From Glandiceps talaboti (taxonomy: Eukaryota > Hemichordata > Enteropneusta > Spengelidae): 64,000 nt of DNA. The translations under genes and the position numbers were made by a program. Below are positions 18,129 through 29,939 of this stretch, piece after piece (the stretch's first letter is position 1; every line of letters starts with the position of its first letter). The notes under the pieces were generated by a model. The model worked only from the letters and a program-made list of their open reading frames with translations, made no database searches and was not told where the DNA came from. The DNA is taken from assembly GCF_964340395.1 (NCBI RefSeq), contig NC_135556.1, positions 27,369,829 to 27,433,828 on the forward strand, given 5' to 3'.

Positions 18129-18489
18129 AGCGCCCCTAGTGGTCATACTATACAATCCTGAAACTGGAATATAGCAGATGTCCTGTCTACTATCATGTGT
18201 GCAATCCAATATTCAAAGTCTGGTTTATTAATTTCACTTAACTGTTCGTTCCTTGAAACAAGTGACTTCAAAAGTAACGAATTTGATGTTGAATTTGATG
18301 ACAGGATTACGACATAGCTGGAGCCTATGATGTGATGATACCCGATGCAGAAGTCGTCAAGATTGTGGCAGAAATTCTCACTGAGCTCAGGTTAGGGGAT
18401 TTTGAAATCAAAGTAAGGTTTTTGCACGTTTCAACAACAAAGATAACATAGCGAGTGAGAACAAATACTTCTATTATCGAAACTGTGCG
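18129..18489 (+). pseudogene. HARS: Duplicated HARS exon 6 with intron flanks (orphan exon)
   Basis: This block matches 39313-39670 inside the HARS gene at about 98% (a few substitutions and a 3-nt indel). It covers the end of intron 5, all 108 nt of exon 6 (here 18305-18412) and the start of intron 6. The exon keeps its AG acceptor and GTAAGG donor. Its frame is open and encodes [13 protein letters not shown] and so on through to DFEIK, with one replacement relative to the gene (K to R, AAG to AGG). No other HARS exon lies nearby, so it cannot make a synthetase. The duplicate sits 21.2 kb upstream in the same orientation. The high intron identity implies a recent duplication or later gene conversion. 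Confidence 0.93.
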
Positions 18490-18556
18490 TATGTATGTAT
18501 GTATGTATGTATGTATGTATGTATGTATGTATGTATGTATGTATGTATGTATGTAT
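18490..18556. repeat. (TATG)n microsatellite at the 5' junction of an R2-like LINE
   Basis: It occupies the same place relative to the duplicated exon as the array at 39671-39766. Confidence 0.97.
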
Positions 18557-19246
18557 GCTGTTCGTTCAACAGGTAAGACGTGTTGTTTCGACTGTCTGCC
18601 TGTTTCGTCCGACTGTGTGGTACATCCGTCGTGGCTGACGTCGATAATTCAGCGTCGAGTAGGGAAATATCTTCTGACACCATGAGTATGATATCCAGTC
18701 TGAAGGGAGCTTTCAAAGCAGCAATACGGACGGGGAAAATCAAGCAAGTGTCACAGTCGCTCGAAGACACTATTTTAACTCCACACATGTTTGGAGCAGA
18801 TTTAGAATCATTCACAACTACAGCAATAAGACCTGACATAACCATTATTGATACAACTAGCCATGAAGTTTTCCTAGTTGAAGTTTCAGTTCCATTTGAT
18901 GGTCACATCGACAGGTGTTATACAGAGAAATTTGATAAATACATACCACTCTCTTTTGAAATTAATAACCTAGGGTTCTTTTGTAGAATCGTTGTCATAG
19001 TGATCGGCAGTTTAGGATCAGTTCACAAACGTGTAATACCTGGTTTTAAGTTGATTGGCATCCCGCATCAAACCAAGAAGTGGTTAGCACGATACCTGAG
19101 TGTTAGTGCTGCTATAGGCTCTTTCAGAACATGGCAAAGAAGATGTAAGGACATGAATGTGTAAATCTTCTGTCCAGTCAATTTTTGGGGGATAAACATT
19201 GTGATTTGTATAATGTTTATCATGAATCCTGAATAAATAACTGTTG
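18557..19246 (+). mobile_element. 5'-truncated R2/NeSL-like LINE: C-terminal endonuclease domain and 3' UTR
   Basis: The open frame 18580-19164 (194 aa) carries the C-terminal restriction-like (PD-(D/E)XK) endonuclease typical of R2-group non-LTR elements. It shows RPD at residues 84-86, then [11 protein letters not shown] with E101, EKFDKYIPL with candidate lysines 117/120, and [10 protein letters not shown]. The reverse transcriptase lies 5' of this in intact elements and is missing, so the copy is truncated by the (TATG)n array. A 3' UTR of about 80 bp (GAATAAATAAC near its end) runs directly into ATGT repeats. R2-group elements cut the target with this domain and reverse-transcribe from the nick. 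The exact clade is not assigned. Confidence 0.8.
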
Positions 19247-19277
<31 letters not shown>

Positions 19278-19337
19278 TGTATGTATGTATGTATGTATGT
19301 ATGTATGTATGTATGTATGTATGTATGTATGTATGTA

Positions 19338-19379
<42 letters not shown>

Positions 19380-19523
19380 TGTCTGTCTGTCTGTCTATGT
19401 GTGTATGTATGTATGTATGTATGTATGTATGTATGTATGTATGTATGTATGTATGTATGTATGTATGTATGTATGTATGTATGTATGTATGTATGTATGT
19501 ATGTATGTATGTATGTATGTATG
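19247..19523. repeat. (TATG)n with internal (GT)n and (GTCT)n
   Basis: It starts immediately after the LINE 3' end at 19246. GT runs from about 19343 to 19378 and GTCT to about 19395, then TATG again. Confidence 0.97.
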
Positions 19524-21985
19524 AACACGACCTATACTCATAATCAAGAAATCCAACATTGTAGGGAGTATATGGTGACGATTTGCGCAAACAATATCAA
19601 GGCGTATCAACGTCATGATGACATGTGACGTACTCAGTTAGTAGTAAAAAAGGGGCTGAACAACAACGTGTTTAGCTATCTTTTTATAATTCTATCACCC
19701 AATAGCTATAATAAGCCTTGGCTATACCGGTCTGAGGCCTAGGCCGAGCATTGCTATTTATTAATTTTACTATTTATAAGTGTGTTGGACCATGAACATC
19801 TTACCTTCACAAGTTTTTTTTCCAGAACTTTCTAACGTATTCAGAAGTTTTTCATTTTTCAGTTGATTGGTGTTTACCGTTTGCCAAATTCCAAGTTTGT
19901 CATCTGATTATGATCGTTGAGGGCGATCTATACACATCAAGGATCGAGATCCAAGGCTGTGTGATAAGTTGGCTGAATAAACTGGTGTCAGTCCAACTAA
20001 ACTACAGAGGCACCGAGTAATGTTGAAATCAAGTCTTGAAGGTATTCATTGGGTTTAAAAAATTGGTAATGGGACGGGATTGTCCCGAATTAGTTCTTTT
20101 ATCTAAACATGTTTTGGTGTAACCACCGTACCTTTGTATAATCATAGGTCCTTGTCAAGTCTCGTTGCCAGACTCGTGACTATTCAAAACCTTAGCACGA
20201 AGCGAAAATACTTCCGCAATGTACAAATAGTTAATGAATATTAATGAATCAGAATATTAAAGCAGGTGAGACAAATGATGCAGTCTCTTCCCTTGTCCAC
20301 TAACCAAGAAAACGCAGTTGTCCCAGCGAGATAGTCGTATATACCAGAATTTCGAAACTAGTCTATTTCCTACACAGTATCGTTAAGATTTATACCTTCT
20401 CTCACAGTTAATCATGTTGGTAATATTGTCGTTACCAACACAGTAGACTCCTTTCACGTGGTCCTCTACATTGCAAACTGATTTTTTTTCCTGTTAGATA
20501 AACATAGATGTTATAATAAGGAGAATGAATCTTCAGTAGATCCTCAGGATAGGTATTAATGAAAGAGAATAGACCTGCAATATACAAACCTCATTTTCAT
20601 GATATTATTCGATATCTGTACATGGCCACTTACCATTGATCGATTTTAGTCTTAATAAGATTTTGTCGATACGCACATACTCTAGAATACAAAACATGCG
20701 TCTCCATGACGACAGCAACGTCGAACTGACATTATTCAATATCCGTAATGAATTCGTACTAGGAAAGAGTCCATGTTATTGTATATGGTATTTAAGTATT
20801 TCACTGTGGTATCAAGTCAGTCAAGTCATTGATTAATGGCCTTGTGTTTGTAAAAGATGACGTCAATGTTAGAAATCTATTACAGGACTGTATTTTATCT
20901 CCTCAATATGACGATTGATGCCGACATGTCAATATTAGCAGTTTCCATATATCAAAATTATAACAATTTTGAATGGAATGTTGTGAGCATTCGTACAAGT
21001 AGATAAAGTGTAGTAGAATCAGAGCTGTATCCTGAAACTTATAGAAACAGATTTTTAAACTGAATGCCTTCTGTAAGGATTGTCGTTCCAATAACCTTTG
21101 TTATCATCAACGTATATACCAAATGGTATCAAATTTGAAGCATACATATTGCATGCGTATTGTCATCGTAAATGCAAAGTCATCAAAATTGAAGCATGTG
21201 TTACGAGTCATAGATGTAAATTATATCCATTCAGGATATTTTCGTAAATTTTCATATGAACTCTAAATACAGTGACATTCCGTTACGCCTAACAACATAG
21301 GTCTTCGACATCTCAACAGTTGGTATTTCGGAATTGTTTGTACCAGGTACGATTGAACTGTCAACAAGTTTTAATATGACACGGTGTGTTAATTTTAGAA
21401 CTTCATTATATGACTTCATTGTTTTGTACAAGTATAATAATAATATTACACAACTATTTTATGGTCTTTGAGATTCGAACTTTTATTACTAATCAAGACA
21501 AGGTGATTGGATATTAGATCTCAGATGATGTCTTTCATAAACTAAGAATACGTCAAACTCTAAGAATAGAGATTTGTGTAAACTTTGAAATGTATCTAAG
21601 TTGGGTTTTTAGCCCATCTGAGGAGGAACGGAGACGGAGATTGGTTATGTAATAAAATCAGCCAATTAAGTGGTTAGCTTGGTGTTCGTTGAACGAGATA
21701 CGTATGTTTCGTTGTGAGTTCTACTTAACACAATCCAAGTCGGTACGGTACCTCGTAGAAGAGATGGTTTGAGAAGAAACTAGTTGGTCGGATAATTCAA
21801 CGTTATAGTCTTAAATGGAACAGTCTGACGATTGGAACAGCAGTGCGAGTGGGTACTTCCCCGTTTGAACATTAAATATCGATAAACTGCACAGTAAGCC
21901 GGTCAACAACGTTTCACATGCATTAAGATATTGCCCAATTACCCAAAAAAATCATTAATTATGCAAATGACTCAATACCATTAAT
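19524..21985. other. No gene recognised
   Basis: AT-rich intergenic sequence. Short frames at 20636-20836 and 20903-21091 have no domain. Confidence 0.5.
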
Positions 21986-21989
21986 AGCA

Positions 21990-22325
21990 ACTAAATCAAA
22001 TTTACAAATTGTCTCAAATAGTAAATAATGACAGTTCTGCAAAGTTTGGTATCAACAAATTTCAGTATGAAGGACTTCACTAGATCTTCAATCATATCGT
22101 TTACATTAAAAATATGTCCTAGTATAGATCCCTGGGGTACACAAAAAGTGAAAGCTGACCATTGAGATGCAGTTTCATTAAGCACTATATACGTTGTTAT
22201 CTATCAGTTAACCAGTTCTGATACCATAGACTGATGTTCCCTGTTACTCCATGTGCTTGTAGCTTTGAAACTAGTCTTGCATGAGGAACCTTATCAAAGG
22301 CCTTACTAAAAGTCTAGGTATGTTA
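21990..22325 (-). mobile_element. LINE reverse transcriptase fragment, broken
   Basis: The minus strand from about 22316 reads TFSKAFDKVPHARLVSKLQ and then HGVTGNISLWYQNWL, the RT block with the first catalytic-region motif. Next, in another frame, comes FCVPQGSILG followed by VDTKL. These are hallmark CR1/L2/Jockey-type RT motifs. The reading frame changes between the blocks, so this is a decayed copy. The 5' and 3' ends are not delimited. Confidence 0.8.
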
Positions 22326-23504
22326 TGTGTATCGGGGTTTCCGTCACTCAATGACTTTGTTAGAAATTCAAACAAGATTATCAAAATCAAGTCAATTCCT
22401 GTGTGTTTACATGTTGACAATTTCTTTTAAATCATGTTTACAAGTAAAATTGAAGAAACTTTGGAACTATACACCCTAAAGCATTATTTTTGGTGCTCAT
22501 ATAATTTTTACCCGTATTTGTAGTAAATAATCACTATATTTAATACTGCGTAACTAAACATCTCCAATCATAAACTCTATTCATAGACCGTCAAAATTCA
22601 GGTATTACTTACACATTACAGATACTTTGTAGCAATTGTGTTTAGCTAATGTCTTTTTTAGGTCATGTCTATAGATAATGTAGAACCAGATAAACATACA
22701 CATGCACTACTTTTGGTGCTCATATAACATTTTACTCAATGCCCCATATTTGTAGTGAACAATCATGATTTACCAATTAACTCATATTGCCAACTTTCTT
22801 TTTAGACATTGAACGTTGACCTAAACCTGGATCTTCAGGTTCGGTTACTGAAATCAGCAATTCATTATCAAAGACATTTTGTAGTATTTATTTGTTGCCA
22901 CCAATTTCGTTAAATCATATCTCCGTTCAGTCACATTTGGGAGGGGGGGGGGGTACTTGTTTTTTTCTCAGACACAAAGTTCCAAGCTTAAGATAACTCA
23001 ATCATGTATGCTAATTTAAGTTTTATTCTATTTGATGAAATACAAGTATGTTATTGATAACATACAAATATTTTATTCCTGGGGGGTATACTCAAATAAC
23101 AATTCCGTTCGTTTTTTGTCTTGTTTATAATATCATGAGCAAGCGTCAGTTACTGCCTGTACCTGTAATTATTGTTTTCCATATGATTAAACGGTAATTC
23201 TGGTTTCGGATAACATTTTATGAGTGCCAGTCATAAACTCTGTTGTTTTCTGAGATATTATTTCTAATAGAATACATAATTATCATCCCATACTTGCTAT
23301 AGTATTGCTTTTCTTCCTTGAGTAAATTAAAACAGAAGAAACAGAAGTGCAACTTACAACAATGGACTAAATGTTAATTAACATAATTCTAAAGTGTACA
23401 CCCTTTGACAGCTACTTGGATAATAATCTAAAATAGATAATATTTTTAAATGTGAAAGTCTCACTGCATTAAAAGTCAAACTAAATATATGTATGAGACA
23501 ATAG
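22326..23504. other. Intergenic; possible 3' flank of the CUB/PAN gene
   Basis: No gene is seen. On the minus strand an AATAAA hexamer lies at 23072-23077, about 430 bp past the CUB/PAN stop, and could be its poly(A) signal. Short poly-G runs lie near 22935 and 23080. Confidence 0.35.
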
Positions 23505-24644
23505 TCACATATGTCTTGTAAAATAGACAAATCCTCTGCGCATGAGCAGTTCATCTTCTTGGTAGTTCTCACCCAGAATTTCACACATTTGGTCAGTGCT
23601 ACCACTATCCTCATAATTAAAACTTGCGCATTCAAAGTTCAGGGAACACGTGTGTGCACATTTAAAGATAGTATTGACCATACTGCGATTCAATAATGAT
23701 GACAAACCTGCTGCTTTATCCTTACCGCCAAGCACATGGAAATTTGATGATCTATACTTTTCCATTCCTGTACTCCCCATGGTCGCGATCTGTAATGTCC
23801 CTGATTGCGTTGTTGTTGTTGTTGTCTGAGAGGTAGTTATGGTAGATGTTTTTGGAGGGCTTATTAGGGTTGTTGTTGTAGGGCTAGTAATAGCAGCAGC
23901 AGTAGTAGTAGGAGTAGTAGTAATAGTTGTTGGAGGGCTGGTTGTAGTAGTAGTAGTTGCTGGAGGACTGATTGTAGTTGTTGCTGGAGGTCTGGTTGTA
24001 GTAGTATCAGTAATTGCTGGAGGGCTGGTTGTAGTAGTAGTAGTAGCAGCAGCAATAGTTGTTGGAGGGTTGGTTGTAGCAGTAGTTGTTGGAGGGTTGG
24101 TTGTAGTAGTAGCAGCAGTAGTTGTTGTTGTTGGAGGGTTGGTTGTAGTAGTAGCAGCAGTAGTTGTTGTTGTTGTTGTTGGAGGGTTGGTTGTAGTAGT
24201 AGTAGTAGCAGCAGCAATAGTTGTTGGAGGGTTGGTTGTAGTAGTAGTAGTAGCAGTAGTTGTTGGAGGGTTGGTTGTAGTAGTAGCAGTAGTTGTTGTA
24301 GGACTGGTTGTAGTAGTAGCAGTAGTTGTTGGAGGGCTGGTTGTAGTAGTAATAGTAGTTGTTGGAGGGCTGGTTGTAGTAGCAGTAATATTTGTTGGAG
24401 GGCTGGTTGTAGTAGTAGCAGTAGTAGTAGTTGTTGTTGTTGTTGTTGTTGGAGGGCTGGTTGTAGTAGTAGCAGTATTTGTTGGAGAGCTGGTTGTAGT
24501 AGTAGCGGTAGTTGTTGGAGAGCTGGTTGCAGTAGTAGTTGATGGTAGGCATTGACCTGTCGAAGGAGTAGAGATATATCAGATACAGATAATTTTATCT
24601 TGATAGCATACATTCTATCTATCTTAAAGATTGTGGCTTCTGAA

Positions 24645-24676
<32 letters not shown>

Positions 24677-24760
24677 CATCCATCCATCCATCCATCCATC
24701 CATCATCCATCCATCCATCCATCCATCCATCCATCCATCCATCCATCCACCCGTTTGTCC

Positions 24761-24812
<52 letters not shown>

Positions 24813-24820
24813 CCCCCCCG

Positions 24821-24857
<37 letters not shown>

Positions 24858-26444
24858 TCTCCCTCTCAAAATGTAACATTTAACATTTAACATTTATTTC
24901 ATTTCTAAAGAGCTTCCTCTATTTTAAAAATATTCAAAAGAGCTGCACAATAAGTTAAATGAGTCATTAGGAAATATCAAACAAAAATAATTAATACAAA
25001 CCAGGTAAAATTAGTAAATTAACACAATTTCAAAAAAGAGGTTTCAAAAACACATACGGAAATTCAAATGTTACAAGTTGTAAGAAAGTTTAAACAGGTT
25101 CGTCTTCAAGCCACTTTTAAATTGCTTCACTTCGTCTAAACATTTCAACTCTTCTGGAATGGAATTCCATAGTCTCGGACTACAGACAACATTCAACATT
25201 TTTGTGTATTTGAACGTTTTAATGGGTATGTTTCGCCTTATGTGTGTACGTCTGTGCATTTGCACGCATGTATATGTACATTTGTGTTTACACGAAGTGA
25301 AATAAAAATACTCACCGCTCGCGACATACGTCGCAGTGAATCCCTTTCTCCCTAGGAGAGCGTCAGAGACAAACTTAACGAACATGTTGGTTCCCGTACT
25401 GTAAACTGGTGCAGATGGACCTGTGCCACTGAATTGTCCCAGCAGGGGCGATGCACTACTAAATCCGTCGTATACATAGACAAAGTCATAATTATTTTCA
25501 GTTGAAAAAGAATCAAACGTCAACTCTACAACCTGGCATTGAAAAAAAGTAAATGAAAGCCACAGTTAAATAAATTTAAGATACTTGTAATTTCGACCAT
25601 CGACAAACGTAGACACTACTGGATTAAAAAATAAAGTATTTATTTATATTAATACTGCGAACTATTGTACCTAGAATAGTTTCTACTGGAATCAATTGAC
25701 AATTTATCAAACATCTTTGTGAAAGATTACACTTTCTTTTAAAACCAGATGTCATGCTTACAGTAGACGCATTTTGGATTCACAGATTTGAAATTTTGAA
25801 TACGATGATGCATCAAGAAATGTCAATTACTAGTATACCTTTTGTTGTTTTCCATTAAGCGACAAGTTTATTTAGAAATAATATGGGTTTTTTAAAAATA
25901 CAATACGGTATATATCTCTTACATTGCATGCAGTAACTGTGATTAACCATTCACATGTTGTGTCAGAGTTATATTTGCTAGGAAAGTTTATACTCCAGAA
26001 AGAACCTGTTGGAGCAGTTTGTTCACGCGGAGTACCGCATCCGGAATCCATCGCTGTCAACGAAAGCAAACAAAAACAAACATATTATTAAAATATATAT
26101 ATAGAATGGTGTACAGGTCATCGGCAACTTTAGTCAGATACTAGTAACTCATTTCAGCCAAAGAAAAACAAAATCTTTTGATATAGTGGTAAAAAAATAG
26201 TTCGTAAATTGTTCATACATTTCCTCACCTTAATATCAACATATTTGCAAATGATAGCGCAATACCTATCTTTTGTTGAAGTAGAAAACAGCTTGTTTTG
26301 CTTAAAGGCCCACGTATGATATGCATGGTAAGTTTGTGCATAGTACTAGTACTAAAAAAATAATTTCTCACCTTGTACGTTAGTTATCATGAAGAAGAGG
26401 AAGAAGACAAAGAAAAATATCGTCATGCTTTTACAGTATTTCAT
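23505..26444 (-). CDS. Secreted CUB - Thr/Pro-rich mucin-like - PAN/apple domain protein, 4 exons
   Basis: Exons (minus strand): 26444-26372, 26053-25923, 25532-25316, 24556-23505. Each junction has a GT donor and AG acceptor, and the phases fit (1, 0, 1). The total is 1473 nt, or 490 aa. Residues 1-25 are a signal peptide (a hydrophobic [11 protein letters not shown] core). CUB follows at about residues 26-141: SGCGTP at the start, [17 protein letters not shown], then YDFVYVYDG and [10 protein letters not shown]. Next is about 260 residues of T/S/P repeats built on TSPPTTT and TNPPTTT, a likely O-glycosylated stalk. The C-terminus is a PAN-like module ([19 protein letters not shown], then CEILGENY), ending RHM and TGA at 23505. 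It is probably extracellular; CUB and PAN bind proteins or glycans. No transmembrane segment is seen. The partner is unknown. Confidence 0.85.
23800..24545. repeat. Coding minisatellite of the mucin-like stalk
   Basis: Imperfect units of about 30-45 bp (GTTGGAGGGCTGGTTGTAGT on the plus strand, with a variable number of GTA/GTT/GCA triplets). Every length change is a multiple of three, so the Thr/Pro frame on the minus strand stays open. The same property makes the VVVGGL (plus) and [10 protein letters not shown] (minus) frames open as by-products. Confidence 0.9.
24643..24862. repeat. (CATC)n-(GTCT)n-(CT)n microsatellites in intron 3 of the CUB/PAN gene
   Basis: CATC to about 24750, GTCT at 24762-24812, then CT to about 24862. 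Confidence 0.95.
25071..25275 (-). mobile_element. LINE C-terminal fragment in intron 3 of the CUB/PAN gene
   Basis: The minus strand encodes [20 protein letters not shown], then [20 protein letters not shown] and [13 protein letters not shown] with a stop at 25071. This is the usual C-terminal end of CR1/Jockey-like LINE ORF2. It reads on from the CUB exon only because no stop lies between them; the GTGAGT donor at 25315 separates the two. It lies in the same orientation as the host gene. Confidence 0.75.
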
Positions 26445-26679
26445 GTTCAGTCGACCGGATTAACAAATCGTAATAAGTCTAGAAGAAAACATATGGACAA
26501 ATGATTTGATACGTATACCACTAAACACAAGTCCAACAGCACACGATTATTCTAAGTTTAGAGGAAGATAGGTTACTTCATGTAAAATAAGTTGGATAAG
26601 ACGTCTCCGTTCATGTGCATTAGTGAATGAATAACTAACATGCCTCGCTATGCCTGCTGATTTAAACCTCGGCGGTCGA

Positions 26680-26686
26680 TTATATA
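26680..26686 (-). promoter_or_regulatory. Possible TATA box of the CUB/PAN gene
   Basis: TATATAA on the minus strand, about 236 bp upstream of the ATG at 26444. There is no other support. Confidence 0.25.
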
Positions 26687-27046
26687 CATATCCTACACAG
26701 GAAAGAGAAATAATTAAGTTCTCAAGCTGTATGAAAATTTATATTGGGTAAATTCTAATGTGATGATCACGGTTACTGTATTATTTGTGATGAAGCTTTC
26801 AACGATTTTTTCGGAGTTCCGATCAATTTATTTTCAGACTTAACTTAGTACTGAAATGATGCTATCGATTTGTCGAATAAATGAAAAGAAATAAGTTTAT
26901 ATACCTGTTCAGTCAGTATTGAATTTACATAGGAATAACAGTATATAAATAAGCTTGTTGTATTACATTTCGTCCTTGCCACAACACACACTCCCCTGGT
27001 ATTTGATTTTTACCTTCCGTAAGGAAGGTTTTATATTAGGGGTGGA

Positions 27047-27049
27047 AAT

Positions 27050-27088
<39 letters not shown>

Positions 27089-28340
27089 TTTGAGATGTCT
27101 ACAGGATTACCCCATTTACAGACACTCTAAAATTGGAAAGACTAAAATGCATACAATATTTACAAAACTAGTAAAACTAGAAATAAAATAAATTAAAAGA
27201 AAATAAAATTACCGAAATTGCGTTAAATTCACACATCAACTATTTCATTTAGGACATCTTTTCTAAAAGTGCTGAGACTGGAAAATTTGTCAGTGTTTCG
27301 CAAGGTATTGATAAAATTGAAGGTCCTAGGTAAAAACGAGTTTTTCCTTTCAGGTAGAATTAAAACGTGCCATTTTAAACGTGTAGTGGGAACGGTCATT
27401 CCTGGAGGGCACATGAAAGGGAACATTGGCAACAATATACATTGAGTTAAAAGAGCCATTTAAGCATTTATATAAAAAGACAACATCCAGCAATTACCTC
27501 CGAGATTGAAGAATTTGAATATTAAAATACTGAAAAGATTAATGTAATCGAGGTTTACTCCTTTACCAGGGAACGATTTTCCTAGTTGAGAAATTTATGC
27601 TGGACTCTTTAAATTTTAGTGATTAAATACTTCTGATGGGGTGACCAAACTTGCGGACAATACTCTAGTTGACTACAAGCTATTTACTAGTATATAGATT
27701 AATGACACAAGAACTGTCATGGAAATACGTGCAGGTACGCTTTATCAAACCAACTAGCTTGTAAGCCTTTTTGACGATGTCCTGAATATGTAACTCCCAG
27801 CTTAAATTAGTTGAGAGGACAACGCCAAGATCTGTGACTTGGTTTACACGGTCGATTTTGATGCCGTTAATCGTATAGAGGGATGACAGTCTTCTTGCTA
27901 CTGAAAATGATCACATTGCATTTCTTCAAATTAAGTTTAAGGTGCCACAGTTTGGACCATTCAGAAACGTTGTTAAGGACATTGTGTAGTTTAAAACAGT
28001 TCTAGTCTAGATCATTAAAAAATTGTCTTAAAAATCTTGGAGTCGTCTGTATACAGCAAACACTCAGACGTCTTAAGAACATCAGGAAAATCGTTAATAT
28101 ATATATACGTACTAAAAAGAAGCGGACCCAAGATGGAACCCTGAGGTACACCTGATATAACATTTCGCCATGTAGACGAGGTACCTCCAATGACAACACG
28201 CTGTTGTCGGTCATTTAAATAAGAACGAAACCATTCGAAAAGGCATCCACTAATACTATAGGATTTCAACTTGTGTATGAGAAGCAGATGGTTAACAGAA
28301 TCAAATGCTTTCGAATAATCAAGGTACAGCGAATCCACCT
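27047..28340 (-). mobile_element. LINE (Jockey/CR1-like) 3' half with (AAAT)n tail
   Basis: Minus strand 28338-28015 encodes a clear reverse transcriptase stretch: LYLDYSKAFDSVNHLLLIHK, WFRSYLNDRQQRV, SGVPQGSILGPLLFSTYI, then YTDDSKIF. The usual FADD-type catalytic motif therefore appears as YTDD. Further fragments continue to 27229, where RLKWHVLILPERKNSFLPRT and RKDVLNEIV match the typical LINE C-terminus. The 3' end is an (AAAT)n tail at 27047-27091. Several frame changes separate the coding blocks. The 5' side is cut near the GC/GT microsatellite at 28.38 kb. Confidence 0.85.
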
Positions 28341-28378
28341 GTCTGCCTTTATCGAGTTCACCGCCTGTGTGTGTGCCC

Positions 28379-28409
28379 CCGCGCGCGCGCGCGCGCGTGT
28401 GTGTGTGTC
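28379..28409. repeat. (GC)n(GT)n microsatellite
   Basis: Alternating purine/pyrimidine tract of about 30 bp, with potential to form Z-DNA. Confidence 0.9.
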
Positions 28410-29935
28410 ACCTACACTATACAGGAGATATAAAATTATATATGGTAGCACAGGTACATCATTGTAACAATGATGCATTAAAAATAAGTGATAATCAACT
28501 CAATAACAGTCCAAATGACATTACTTGACAAAGGATGTGGATTTCACATGGATACTTGTAAGGAGATGTCTCATAATTAGCTCTGACCTATGAAGGGAGG
28601 TACTTAGTCAGCCACCTTCCATCTTGTTTTGAAAATAAGACAATATAGGAGGCCATTTAGAGGCATAAAATATCAAACCAAAAACACAATTTAAAGTCTT
28701 ACAAAGCTTGAATGTGGTTTTAAAATACCAGAATTGAGAGACAATTATGACATGCAGTACATTTTATCTGGCTATGAAGTGTATTTTGTTGTAACAAAGC
28801 TGAAAGATATTTTGCAGATGTGGTAAATGATTTCTCCTGAACTTTAATTTGATTCCAAAAAATCATGAATAAAGAAAGAGTAAAACATTTGAAGACTTTC
28901 AGACTATCAGACTTTTGATGGCCCAATGACTGCCCTTCCCACAGTCATAAAGTTTTGCTCATTTCGTTTAGTGCACATTGGATATGCAACAGGTTAGTTT
29001 AATCTCAATTCATTTTTGTATGCATCATCAGAGCCAAGTAAACAAATGCATAAGATATTGTATAATTTGGAATTGACTCAAATGTATATTCTACATGTAT
29101 ATTATGCAGAAAATATAAAGAAATTCCCTGAATTTTGAAACAAAGACATGCAAAGCCCGCATGAGGATATATTGCCCATCACCAAAAAAAATGAAATGCC
29201 AAAATATGGGTAGGTCGGGCCCGTTGAACAGCTTTTTTATTTTTTCTGGCCTAATATAGAATAGCAGATAATATAAGGGTTTGATATTATTCTTTATTTT
29301 CCTTTCTAAAAGCACTACATAATTTTCATTTTTTTACTTGTAGAATGATATCAATTGGTCAGAATAGTAATGATTAATTCCATGTACTCTCGGAGTACAC
29401 CACATGGCACACTTGAATGTACAATAATACATTGAACTACATATGAGACAACGTTACACTTAGATTTCTGACAATAATCAATCCTGTCATCACTCTTTGT
29501 AACTTTATATAAGGTGTTTAGCTTGTGGTTAACAGAAACCACGCCATCAACGACCAATCTTTCTGGCTACACCTTATGTTTTCGTATTATTAAACGTCTC
29601 GAAGTTTGCATTATTTAAAGAAACGTATCATTAAAAAAGCGAAAGAAACTTAAATAGCACACATAAACAGTTCTTCTACATGATGTTATCAAATTATTAT
29701 CGTCTTTCTCTTACGAAATTAATGGTTCCGATTTGACTGCTTTAGGACATAGGCTCTATCATTCAAACAATGAAGGGCCTAGGGAGACAGACTTATTTTC
29801 TATCTCCATGTTCAACCTTACCAGTCACCATTATAGAACGTCGTGACGGGTTAGGACTTCGGAGGCAAATTTTACTTACATGGTATACAGATTAAAATAT
29901 TCTATTATGTGCTATTGTGTACTATTTTTTACACC
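28410..29935. other. No gene recognised
   Basis: AT-rich; several minus frames of about 70 aa without domains. Confidence 0.5.
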
Positions 29936-29939
29936 GTCT

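Noticed and set aside
23864-24742. 292-aa Gln/Leu-rich minus frame and 238-aa Val/Gly-rich plus frame
   Set aside because: By-products of the triplet repeat. The Thr/Pro frame is the one that joins the CUB exon in phase and runs into the PAN domain.
25071-25523. One continuous 150-aa protein joining CUB to the LINE tail
   Set aside because: A GTGAGT donor at 25315 ends the CUB exon with the phase needed by the next exon. The downstream part is LINE sequence in the intron.
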